Positions 1 to 7,885 of a stretch of 43,473 nt of DNA are shown one piece after another. This DNA is from an uncultured Desulfobulbaceae bacterium (GTDB lineage: Bacteria > Desulfobacterota > Desulfobulbia > Desulfobulbales > BM004): assembly GCA_945787325.1 (NCBI GenBank), contig CALZHP010000016.1:1-43473 (forward strand), written 5' to 3'. Positions within the stretch are counted from its first letter, which is position 1. The number at the start of each line of letters is the position of its first letter. The notes beneath the pieces were generated by a model, which ran no database searches, was not told where the DNA came from, and saw only the letters and a program-made list of their open reading frames with translations. Position numbers and translations under genes: made by a program.

Positions 1-306
1 TAAAGTATAATAAAATATATTGAATTAACTTTCATACATCTTGTTATTTACATATTTTTTCCGGTTTTTTTTCCACAATTCCGATTTTTTCTATAAACAT
101 TATGACAAACAAAAATATATGATATTGTTATTTTGAATAAAATTATATCTATGAAAAAGGTATATATTTTGCTTAGAAATCTAAAACGAAACTAAAGCAT
201 TTGTCCCCTCTAAAAATTCATTTCAAGGAAAATTTAATGGATTTTCCCATAATTTTACGATGGATGAATTTAAAGTTTAAGAAGCACCATAGAAAAAGGA
301 GTGAAG
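1..306. other. AT-rich intergenic region at left edge
   Basis: This stretch is very AT-rich and holds no ORF I believe in. The open frame at 201-386 overlaps the following gene in another frame and shows no domain character. The Shine-Dalgarno AAGGAG of the next gene lies at its right end, around 296-301. I could not pick a convincing promoter from the many A/T runs. Confidence 0.5.
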
Positions 307-987
307 ATGAAAAAGCTAGTAGCAGGATTGGTAACTGGGTTTTTTTTGTGTGGGGTAGCGGGAATGGCTCAAGCGATTCTGATTAATGTTGATTGGCAAT
401 CAACGGATGATGAACTTTTAATACGAGATACAACCACAAATCTGGAATGGCTAAACCTCACACAAACACAAAATATTCCTGTCGACGACGTATTAAATCA
501 GTTAAACTCAGGTGGATCCTTCGAGGGATTTCGCTATGCCACTAATGATGAGGTTGTGAATCTATTTAACACTTACTTCGGCATTGATTTGGTGTGGTAT
601 GCAAGAAGCACCGAATACCCACATGAACACGCGGGTTATCTTGATCCAGGCATCCGTTTGGCCTCAGAGACTCTTGGTGATGGCATAAGCCTTGGAACAG
701 ATTCCTTCAGCGGACCAAACGCTAACTATCACCTACTAGGATTTACCAGCGAACTTATGCTAGATGGTCGGGAATTTATTCTTGGCGGTGCAACACGGTG
801 GAGTGACACGGACTATTATGGCCCAATTGATTTCCAAATTCGACCTGATTACTATCCCATAAACTTTCGCTGGGTTGGTTCATACCTAGTGCAGGATGTA
901 GCTTCTGTACCCGAACCTTCCACTATCATTATGCTTGGAAGCGGCCTAGCCATTCTTGTTGGTATTAGACGTAAAAAGAAGATATAA
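307..987 (+). CDS. PEP-CTERM sorting domain-containing exported protein
   Basis: Secreted protein of about 226 residues, predicted to be exported by Sec and then processed by an exosortase at the cell surface. The N-terminus is a signal peptide (basic MKK, hydrophobic stretch, MAQA cleavage site). The C-terminus has the full tripartite PEP-CTERM signal: VPEPST, a hydrophobic helix, and the basic end RRKKK. The middle (TNLEWLNL, then a GFRYATNDEV segment) resembles other PEP-CTERM surface proteins but gives no enzyme function. I chose ATG 307 over GTG 301 because AAGGAG at 296-301 is correctly spaced for 307 and would overlap 301. No exosortase or exopolysaccharide genes are nearby, so the sorting enzyme must be elsewhere. 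The role is probably in the extracellular matrix (family-level inference). Confidence 0.88.
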   Translation: MKKLVAGLVTGFFLCGVAGMAQAILINVDWQSTDDELLIRDTTTNLEWLNLTQTQNIPVDDVLNQLNSGGSFEGFRYATNDEVVNLFNTYFGIDLVWYARSTEYPHEHAGYLDPGIRLASETLGDGISLGTDSFSGPNANYHLLGFTSELMLDGREFILGGATRWSDTDYYGPIDFQIRPDYYPINFRWVGSYLVQDVASVPEPSTIIMLGSGLAILVGIRRKKKI

Positions 988-1520
988 CCAAATAATATTA
1001 GGTGTTACTTCAACTATCATTTAGAGAATGATGTACAAATCTGTAGGTTTTCTAAACTCACGCAGGGGATAACCGTATTACAAAATCAGTTAAACCATAA
1101 TTACTTCAAACTCCATTTATATAGTCAATGATTTGGCTTAAATTATAAGACATCATAATTATCGATATTGATATCAACAACAAGGAGAACGAAATTCAGA
1201 TAAAAAAGCTATACTAGGGAGTTCAAAATCAGAACAACTCTTTTAAAGAAAGAAAGTTCCAAGCCAATCTGTTGGTCGAAAGAGTAGCTCGAAGTATCAG
1301 AGAAACATTCTTTTCAATTAGCCGAAATAGCTCCGGGAAAAAGCAAAAAATGCAATTCCAAGCCAACCTCTGATTGACTAAAAAGAATTGGAGATTCGAC
1401 AACTGTAGATTCCACATAACTGTCAGACACTACGATAAACCGAATGCTCTTTATTCTTCACGCAGATCAATGGCTTTCCTGTTTTTTAATGGATGATTTC
1501 ACTTATAAAATTCAACATCA
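988..1520. other. Non-coding or decayed stretch after the PEP-CTERM gene
   Basis: No convincing gene is seen. The minus-strand frame at 1229-1417 has no recognisable features and no ribosome binding site. An imperfect direct repeat of about 26 bases, sharing the core TTCCAAGCCAA, lies at 1256-1281 and 1355-1380. Together with the broken PEP-CTERM tail downstream this looks like a decaying locus. Confidence 0.4.
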
Positions 1521-1607
1521 TCCGTACCAGAGCCCTCAACTATTCTGCTGTTTGGAAGCGGACTTTGTTGACTTGTGTTGTTGAGAAGGAAAAATCAAGA
1601 CCAATAA
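1521..1607 (+). pseudogene. Remnant of a second PEP-CTERM protein (C-terminal tail only)
   Basis: Reading from 1521 gives SVPEPSTILLFGSGLC, a TGA stop at 1569-1571, then LVLLRRKNQDQ and TAA at 1605-1607. This is the PEP-CTERM motif, the transmembrane helix and the basic tail, interrupted where a glycine-type codon would be usual (GGA to TGA is one change). An upstream in-frame TAA at 1506-1508 cuts it off from any longer protein. It closely resembles the intact tail at 895-987, so it is best read as a degenerate paralogue. The terminator at 1681-1712 is still intact. Confidence 0.7.
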
Positions 1608-1680
1608 TGTCATTTAATTATAACTGGGATTTGATAAATAAGCGGGAAAGAAGTTAGGAATAATTACAAAACGCACATAA

Positions 1681-1712
1681 GGGATTACAGAATAAATCTG
1701 TAATCCCTTTTT
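1681..1712 (+). terminator. Rho-independent terminator
   Basis: A perfect 10-bp stem, GGGATTACAG with CTGTAATCCC, encloses a 7-base loop (AATAAAT) and is followed by TTTTT. It lies downstream of the decayed PEP-CTERM tail and presumably ended that transcript. Confidence 0.85.
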
Positions 1713-1806
1713 CATTTATTGTTAGTCTGACATTTTTTTACTCAGCAACACACGCTTCGCCTAGTTCATCACAAAGCCATGACAAAGTGAAGAACACCCC
1801 TAATCA

Positions 1807-2343
1807 TTAAATCAATTTTTCCCGCGCTAATTGGGTTACGACATCTTTATTGAAACTATTTGCCAAATTCTGAACAGTGTCTATTAACATTTTTGTGGTA
1901 GATGCTGAAAATGCAAGTTTTTGTGTCCTTGAATCATAAAATTTTATTGTCAAATCATAAATTTCATTCCATGTGAGATATCCATTAAAAGTTCTGGAAT
2001 TGATATATCTTTTATTTGATATTTCTAAAATTACAGCAGCATCCGCACTACTTCTTTTCATTACAGTTTTCAGATCTGTTTCAGTTAAATTAATTTCATG
2101 GAATACTTCATAGCTTGGTTGACCAATAACTCCAAATTCCTTCAGGTGTTTTTAAAAAAATCCCTCAACTTCCTTTCTCATTGCCTGATTTTTAACATCA
2201 GCGATAATAAATATAGTTTTTGAAGGTTTGCTAAAATAATCCTTATCTTTCCAGGCTTTGGTTAACCTGGTATTTGAGCACGCTGGAAGTATGCAAATAA
2301 GAAAAATAATAAAAATAGAAATGTATCTTTTTTTTAGAGTCAT
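1807..2343 (-). pseudogene. Lipoprotein gene interrupted by an in-frame TAA
   Basis: Two open frames on the minus strand, 2343-2152 and 2061-1807, are in the same reading frame. They are separated only by TAA at 2154-2152 and 29 sense codons. The first part starts with a lipoprotein signal (lipobox LPAC, lipidated Cys22) and continues TRLTKAWKDKDY. The joined protein would be about 178 residues, with coherent text across the stop (EGFF, stop, KHLKEFGVIGQPSYEVF). The stop sits in a run of seven T and five A, so a point change, slippage in the homopolymer or a sequencing error are all possible. It resembles small outer-membrane or periplasmic lipoproteins that begin TRLT..WKD; their function is not known to me. 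Convergent with the PEP-CTERM locus. Confidence 0.75.
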
Positions 2344-2394
2344 TAGATGAACCTTTGATACATTTGATCTACAAGAGGTTCGATCTTAATTCAA

Positions 2395-2471
<77 letters not shown>

Positions 2472-2581
2472 ACGTTGAAATAATTTTATATTGAGTGGAA
2501 GGCTCTTACCATGATTTAACTACACGGTAAAGGCATATTGCATCCTTTGATGATAGCATAAACATTGTATTGTGGATAAGT

Positions 2582-2875
2582 TTATTTCAAACTTGAAATA
2601 TACTCTTCCCACTCCATGGGCAGCATCGTCTTCTTTTTATTATTGCATTCCTTGCAGCAGGTAACCAGGTTATTTTTGGAACTCTTCCCACCACGCACCA
2701 CCGGAACAACATGATCCATAGTCAAATCCTGTGGAGACGTTTTATCGCCGCAGTAATAGCAGACCCCCTGGGCAATCTTGTTCTTCCACCAGCGACTTCG
2801 CCTTAGATCGCGAGCCTTACCGCGTTCTTTCTTAATTGCAGCTTCATCAACGCCGTCAAAATTAAAAAAATCCAT
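2582..2875 (-). CDS. Small HNH endonuclease
   Basis: Protein of about 97 residues from the ATG at 2875. A longer frame reaches back into folC, but its extra N-terminus only mirrors folC codons. The HNH nuclease fold is recognisable: zinc-binding CYYCG, the catalytic stretch TMDHVVPVVRGG (D-H plus downstream H/N positions), NNLVTCC, then the second cysteine pair CCKECNNKK. Preceding residues are strongly basic (KKERGKARDLRRSRWWKNK), suiting DNA contact. Stand-alone HNH proteins of this size can be housekeeping nucleases, phage relics or restriction enzymes. No partner methylase or phage gene is seen here. It starts 17 bases after the folC stop and is probably co-transcribed. Confidence 0.85.
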   Translation of the reverse strand: MDFFNFDGVDEAAIKKERGKARDLRRSRWWKNKIAQGVCYYCGDKTSPQDLTMDHVVPVVRGGKSSKNNLVTCCKECNNKKKTMLPMEWEEYISSLK

Positions 2876-2891
2876 TAAAAAATTTTCCGAT

Positions 2892-4250
2892 TTAGTTAGT
2901 AACCAACTCACCCAACAAAATCCTTCTTGTCTCACCAACGAGATACAAAGAACCTGCTACACATATAAGATCACTGGGGCCGGCCATTTCAGCTGATTTC
3001 TTGAGGGCATCCGGAATCAACGAAATACAAATAGTGTGATCAGCGTAGTTTCCTGGAAGTATCGATAACATCTGCTCCGGCTCTGCTGATCTTTCACCTT
3101 CGGGACGTGTAAGGATAATATTGTTTGCAAGTTCAGCAATATCAGGAAGTGTATTGGGAATGTCCTTATCCGCCATAGCACCCCAGACTAGTATCAATTT
3201 ATCATAATCTATTTCTTCCAGGAGTGCTTTTTTAAGGCTTTGAACACCGGCCGGATTATGGGCTCCATCCAGCAGAAAACGGCGGGCGTTTCCATCAGAA
3301 CAATCAATGAGTGAAAGTTTTTCCTGTGATATGCACGCATATTCCAGGCGACCGGGCCAACGAACCTCTTTCAGCCCCTCGCGTATATCATCTTCTGAAA
3401 CACAGAATTTTTCTGCCGTCAACAAATCTAAAGTCGCCAGGGCAAGTGCCGCATTTCCACGCTGATAGTCTCCAATAAGCCCTGTTTCAAGGCCGCTGAT
3501 TTTTTCACGCATCATGCAGCCGCCTTTTCGTTTCAGGCTCCAGTAGGCCCACGTGTTTTTCTCTTCTTCAGCATAAAAATCATCATTCAATAAGTAAAGT
3601 GGTGTACCCTTTTCATGACATGTATTACTTATAACTTTGAGCACTTCACCTTTTTTATCAGTAGGGTCAAGTCCTACCCCGCTCACAACCGGTACACCTG
3701 GCTTAATGATCCCCGCCTTTTCAGCAGCCACTTCAGAAAGGGTATCACCCAGATATGCTTCATGGTCCATGGAAACATTGGTTATAATACTAACAAGAGG
3801 AGTAACTACGTTTGTTGCGTCAAGCCTACCTCCCAAACCTGTCTCAAGGATCACTATGTCCACATTTTTTCTGGCAAACCAGAGTAAAGCAAGCGCCGTT
3901 GTGAACTCAAAATATGTTATCTGCCTGCCATCAAGAATATTGCCGATTCTGGTAGCTTCTTCGGCAAACTCATCCTCTGAAATATAGGTATCGTTTATAC
4001 GAAAACGTTCCCGCACACTGGAAAGGTGAGGTGAAGTATAAAAACCTACCTGATAGCCTGCCCTGGCCAGGATAGTAAGCAATGTAACACCAACAGAACC
4101 TTTACCGTTGGTACCGGCAATATGAATAAATTTGAGATCTTTCTGAGGATTCCCAAGTTCATCCAAAAACATGGTCATACTGTCAAGACCAAGTTTAATT
4201 TTGAAGAACTGCAGATTATCGAGAAAAGCCCAGGCTTTTTGGTAATTCAT
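2892..4250 (-). CDS. folC: Bifunctional folylpolyglutamate synthase/dihydrofolate synthase
   Basis: Cytoplasmic ATP-dependent ligase that adds glutamate to dihydropteroate and to folates. It has the P-loop FIHIAGTNGKGSV, the family segment TSPHLSSVRERFRI, the Mur-ligase-like central domain (ETGLGGRLDATNVV, then TNVSMDHEAYLGDTLSEVAAEKAGIIKPG), and the C-terminal domain with LLDGAHNPAG. The open frame extends back to 4301. ATG 4250 (MNYQKAWAFLDNL) matches the usual FolC N-terminus best, with 4265 possible; no start has a strong Shine-Dalgarno. About 452 residues, normal for the family. It follows the helicase gene on the same strand, with a short A/T-rich gap holding TTCAATTTTCAATCTTCAA-type repeats. 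Confidence 0.95.
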   Translation of the reverse strand: MNYQKAWAFLDNLQFFKIKLGLDSMTMFLDELGNPQKDLKFIHIAGTNGKGSVGVTLLTILARAGYQVGFYTSPHLSSVRERFRINDTYISEDEFAEEATRIGNILDGRQITYFEFTTALALLWFARKNVDIVILETGLGGRLDATNVVTPLVSIITNVSMDHEAYLGDTLSEVAAEKAGIIKPGVPVVSGVGLDPTDKKGEVLKVISNTCHEKGTPLYLLNDDFYAEEEKNTWAYWSLKRKGGCMMREKISGLETGLIGDYQRGNAALALATLDLLTAEKFCVSEDDIREGLKEVRWPGRLEYACISQEKLSLIDCSDGNARRFLLDGAHNPAGVQSLKKALLEEIDYDKLILVWGAMADKDIPNTLPDIAELANNIILTRPEGERSAEPEQMLSILPGNYADHTICISLIPDALKKSAEMAGPSDLICVAGSLYLVGETRRILLGELVTN

Positions 4251-4324
4251 TTTCTTATCAATCATCGGCAGATTCGTATGCCGGTAACATTCAATTTTCA
4301 ATCTTCAATTTTCTTTTTTCAATA

Positions 4325-6538
4325 TTAAATTATCTCTAATCTTGCGTAATCAAGATGAAGCGTCTTCAGCCCATGCTTATCAAACATTACATCTACCGTC
4401 TTATCACTTACGACTCGCTCCACCTGCCCTTCCCCGAAAAACGGGTGACGAACGTTTGTTCCTTTTTGCATCAGCGAAGTATTTATGCTTTTTTCTTTTT
4501 TCACAGGTATTACAGGGCGTTGCTTATACGCAATAGGAGAGTCCGGGATGCCCGTTGAAAAAGAATATCCTGATGTACCAGTCGAGTCATATAGCCCTGG
4601 AGTAACATCGGCCAGAAAAGGAGAAAGTTTTGTGCGGGTAAATCTTCGATCCGCTGACATCACCTCGAGTGGATATGTCAGATAAAGGTTATGCCTGGCC
4701 CGGGTTGCAGCAACATAGAGAAGGCGTCTTTCTTCCTCCATCTCATCGCCAGGCAGAATGTGCGCTAAAGGGAACCTGCCGTCGGCAAGATTAATTACAA
4801 ACACCGTATCCCACTCAAGTCCTTTAGCGGAATGTACAGTTGAAAGAATGAGACGGTCAGATTCATCAAACTCAACAGTTTCAATTTCAGGTGGATCCAG
4901 CGCCGTATCGGCTACAAAAGACTGCAGATCGCTGTACCCTTCAAAAATTGTTTTGAGTTGGTCAAGGTCTTTACGTCGCTTTGGATAATCATCGTAGTAT
5001 ATTCTTTCAAATATAGGCTCATAATATTTAAGTAGAATTTCAAATTGCTCAAGCAATGATATTCCTGGATCTTTAAGAGAAGCAAACAATTCGGATAACT
5101 GGTTCAGCCCCTGTTTCCAGCCAGGCGCTGCAGGGTAATCGCGCAGCGCATCAAAGGGGTCGTCCGCCGATCGGATTATCCCAAGAATTTTCTGGGCCGT
5201 TTTAGGACCAATTTTATCGATCAGCAGAAGGATTCGGTTCCAGGACAAATTATCGTCTGGATTGACATGCACTCGGAAGTAAGAGAGAACGTCCTTGGTG
5301 TGTGCCGATTCTGTCAGTTTAAGACCGCCTCGTTTTTCAAATGGAATTTGGTTGGCAGTAAGATCGATCTCTAATTTATAAGAATGAAAACCGGAACGAA
5401 AAAGAACGGCTATTTCTCTTAAGGCTGAGCCCTCTTCCTGTAACTTTTGTATCTTACTGACGATATAACGGGATTCTTCTGAGGCGTCCCTGCCACCATA
5501 CACGATGGGTTTTACTCCACCTTCAACTCTGGTAAAAAGTGCTTTTGTAAATTTTTCTCCGGCTCTGGCAATAATATCATTTGTAAGTGACAGGATCGGT
5601 TGGGTGCTGCGGTAGTTTTCTTCCAGTTTTATAATTTTTGTATCTGGGAAAATATCGGGAAAATCCATTATATTCCTGAAATCAGCTCCCCTGAAACTGT
5701 ATATAGACTGCGAGTCATCCCCAACAACCATAACGTTATTGTGATTGTAGGCCAGGAGCCTGACAATTTCCGCTTGTATCGGGTTCGTGTCCTGGTATTC
5801 ATCAACCATGATATAAGCAAACCTTTCAGATACCTCTCGGCGAACATCAGTTGACTCCTGAAGCACCCGGCGCCAGTTGACCAGCAGATCGTCATAATCC
5901 ATCAGGCCGTGTTCGAATTTGAAATGTTTATAATGGTCCTTAAGTGTGAAAATATCGTCAGCGAACTCCTCGAGGTGCGAAAATTCATCATATAAAAGGT
6001 CATCGATCGGTACTGATTTGTTGACCGATTTACTGATCATGTTGATGATTACCCTTTTAGACGGAAATCTTTTCCCAGCCCCGCTTAAAGACAAGGAAGA
6101 TTTTAATAGATTAATGATGCCTTCAGCGTCAGAACGGTCAAGTATGGTGAAATTTGGAGAGTATCCCAAATGATGCCCGTAACGCCGCAGCAGCATATTT
6201 GCAATAGCGTGAAAAGTGCCTCCCGTTACTTGCTGGCAGGAAGAATCAACAAGAAGTCCTGCACGCCATAGCATTTCCTGTGCGGCCTTGCGGGTAAAAG
6301 TAAGCAGAAGGATATTTTCAGGCGCTACACCCATGTCGATAAGGTGCGCTACCCTGTATACGAGAGTCCGCGTTTTGCCGCTGCCGGCACCGGCAATTAC
6401 AAGAAGTGGACCTTCCGTTGATGTAACAGCCTCATACTGGGCATCATTGAGGTCCTGGCGGGATATGGAATTGCCGCCACCGCTCTGTTTGTTCTGTTCT
6501 GAAGGGATATGTCCATCAGGAAATAAGGATTGTTGCAT
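4325..6538 (-). CDS. UvrD/PcrA-family ATP-dependent DNA helicase (superfamily I)
   Basis: 3'-5' DNA helicase of the UvrD/Rep/PcrA group, acting in nucleotide-excision and mismatch repair or in removing blocks from DNA. All main motifs are visible: Q-motif region (LNDAQYEAV), Walker A GAGSGKT, Walker B/motif II VDEYQDTN, motif III GDDSQSIYSFRGA, motif IV EENYRST, motif V LSTVHSAKGLEWDTVFV and motif VI EEERRLLYVAATRAR. The C-terminal 50 residues (GTNVRHPFFGEGQVERV to the end) form the Tudor-like tail seen in PcrA. I chose ATG 6538 (MQQSLFPDG); ATG 6562 and TTG 6574 are also open, and none has a clear ribosome site. About 737 residues. PcrA and UvrD cannot be separated by eye. Confidence 0.95.
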   Translation of the reverse strand: MQQSLFPDGHIPSEQNKQSGGGNSISRQDLNDAQYEAVTSTEGPLLVIAGAGSGKTRTLVYRVAHLIDMGVAPENILLLTFTRKAAQEMLWRAGLLVDSSCQQVTGGTFHAIANMLLRRYGHHLGYSPNFTILDRSDAEGIINLLKSSLSLSGAGKRFPSKRVIINMISKSVNKSVPIDDLLYDEFSHLEEFADDIFTLKDHYKHFKFEHGLMDYDDLLVNWRRVLQESTDVRREVSERFAYIMVDEYQDTNPIQAEIVRLLAYNHNNVMVVGDDSQSIYSFRGADFRNIMDFPDIFPDTKIIKLEENYRSTQPILSLTNDIIARAGEKFTKALFTRVEGGVKPIVYGGRDASEESRYIVSKIQKLQEEGSALREIAVLFRSGFHSYKLEIDLTANQIPFEKRGGLKLTESAHTKDVLSYFRVHVNPDDNLSWNRILLLIDKIGPKTAQKILGIIRSADDPFDALRDYPAAPGWKQGLNQLSELFASLKDPGISLLEQFEILLKYYEPIFERIYYDDYPKRRKDLDQLKTIFEGYSDLQSFVADTALDPPEIETVEFDESDRLILSTVHSAKGLEWDTVFVINLADGRFPLAHILPGDEMEEERRLLYVAATRARHNLYLTYPLEVMSADRRFTRTKLSPFLADVTPGLYDSTGTSGYSFSTGIPDSPIAYKQRPVIPVKKEKSINTSLMQKGTNVRHPFFGEGQVERVVSDKTVDVMFDKHGLKTLHLDYARLEII

Positions 6539-6574
6539 GGCCGCTACTGTAACACAGCGCATATGTGGCTGCAA

Positions 6575-7016
6575 TGAGAGTTGCTGTTTATAACAATTAT
6601 AGAATAATTATTTGGGCTCATTAAAAGCTGGAATTAATATCCAGAAATATGGTTCAACTATAAGGGTTATTTAAGCACTATTACAAATATTTAAAAAAAA
6701 TACATAGAATTGAACGGCGCGTTATGTTTTTTTGCTTTTTTGTTGTTTAGCAGATTAAACATTACTTATATTTGCTCGTGTTGATCTTTATTTATTATTT
6801 TTCTCTTGTTGTCCTCTGCTTTTTTGGGTTATTTTCTTCTTCCCACAATTATCTCGGCAGTAAACATGCTGATAGTTTTAGTTAATGTTAAATAATAAGC
6901 ATTAATTAATTGTTTATTTATATGAAAATATGATTAGTAAATATAGATAGTTCATTTGTTCAATTGTAATGTTAAAATTTTTTTAATAAGTCCCAAGAAC
7001 TGGAGGCCAGATAAAA
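6575..7016. other. AT-rich intergenic region between divergent genes
   Basis: About 440 bases with no credible ORF, between the helicase (minus) and the CBS-ACT gene (plus). It must hold both promoters, but the A/T composition gives too many weak hexamers to choose from. GGAGG at 7002-7006 is the ribosome site of the CBS-ACT gene. No RNA fold stands out. Confidence 0.5.
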
Positions 7017-7712
7017 ATGCTAATTAGGGATTGGATGGCAGAAGAAATAATAACAGTCGACGAAAACACATCTGTGATGGTGGCTACACGTATGATGAAA
7101 GAAAATAATGTCAGGAGGTTGCCTGTTGTTTCACACGGCCAGCTGATAGGTATTGTCACGGATCGTGATCTTAAAGAAGCCTCACCTTCAAAGACAAATT
7201 CAATGGATATTCATGAACTTTATTATCTTCTTTCTGAAATGCGGTTAAAGGAGATAATGAGTAATAATCCAGTGAGTCTGGATGCAGATGAAACGTTGGA
7301 AATGGCTGCAATGGTCATGCTGGAAAATAAAATATCGGGTTTGCCTATTACCGACGCATCCGGTCAACTTGTTGGGCTAATAAGTGAATCTGATATTTTG
7401 CGCGGTTTTATATATGCGACCGGCCTCACAGCAAATGCAAATATGTTCATTTTGGATGTGCCGGATCAAGTAGGAGCCACTTCTAAAATTATTGATATTT
7501 TCAGAAAGCATGACGCCCGTCTGATGAGTGTACTTACTGCATACGCAGACGCTCCGGAAGGGATGAAACGAGTTTCCGTTCGGATAACCTGTCCAAAAGA
7601 AAATGAAAAAATCATTTATGACGAAGTATCGACAGCAAGCACAATAGTTTTTCACAGCAAGGATAATTTTGATAGCATCCCTAAGACTCAAAATCAAGAC
7701 CTCTTGCCCTGA
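7017..7712 (+). CDS. Tandem CBS domain protein with C-terminal ACT domain (AcuB-like)
   Basis: A 231-residue cytoplasmic ligand-sensing protein. Residues 1-60 form the first CBS motif (VRDWM-like start, ENNVRRLPVVSHGQLIGIVTDRDL). Residues about 75-130 form the second (MSNNPVSLDADETLEMAAMVM, then ISGLPITDASGQLVGLISESDIL). The remainder, FILDVPDQVGATSKIIDIFRKHDARLMSVLT, is an ACT domain. CBS pairs bind adenosyl nucleotides such as AMP, ATP or SAM, and ACT domains bind amino acids. AcuB-type proteins have been linked to acetoin/acetate metabolism, but the target here is unknown. GGAGG lies 10 bases before the ATG. It precedes the formate dehydrogenase genes on the same strand with a gap of about 170 bases, so a regulatory tie is possible but unproven. 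Confidence 0.88.
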   Translation: MLIRDWMAEEIITVDENTSVMVATRMMKENNVRRLPVVSHGQLIGIVTDRDLKEASPSKTNSMDIHELYYLLSEMRLKEIMSNNPVSLDADETLEMAAMVMLENKISGLPITDASGQLVGLISESDILRGFIYATGLTANANMFILDVPDQVGATSKIIDIFRKHDARLMSVLTAYADAPEGMKRVSVRITCPKENEKIIYDEVSTASTIVFHSKDNFDSIPKTQNQDLLP

Positions 7713-7885
7713 TTTACTTAAGTGCAGCTTAGCTGTTCTTTCTTTTGCATTCAAATTACTGATGACCAGGTGATTTGGATGTTACGATAGAGTATTCTTT
7801 CAAGTCGCACTCCTCAAATAAATCAAAATATTAGGTATTTATATATAAGAATTTAAAATATAGCTGTACCAGGCAGGAAAAATTT

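Noticed and set aside
201-386. 61-residue plus-strand ORF overlapping the PEP-CTERM gene
   Set aside because: Other-frame shadow of the signal-peptide region; the PEP-CTERM frame has the ribosome site and domain signature.
1229-1417. 62-residue minus-strand ORF
   Set aside because: No ribosome site or recognisable features; lies in a decayed region with an imperfect direct repeat.
2571-2579. Perfect DnaA-box sequence (TGTGGATAA) near the tRNA
   Set aside because: A single 9-mer; no cluster of boxes, AT-rich unwinding element or dnaA/dnaN gene nearby, so not called an origin.
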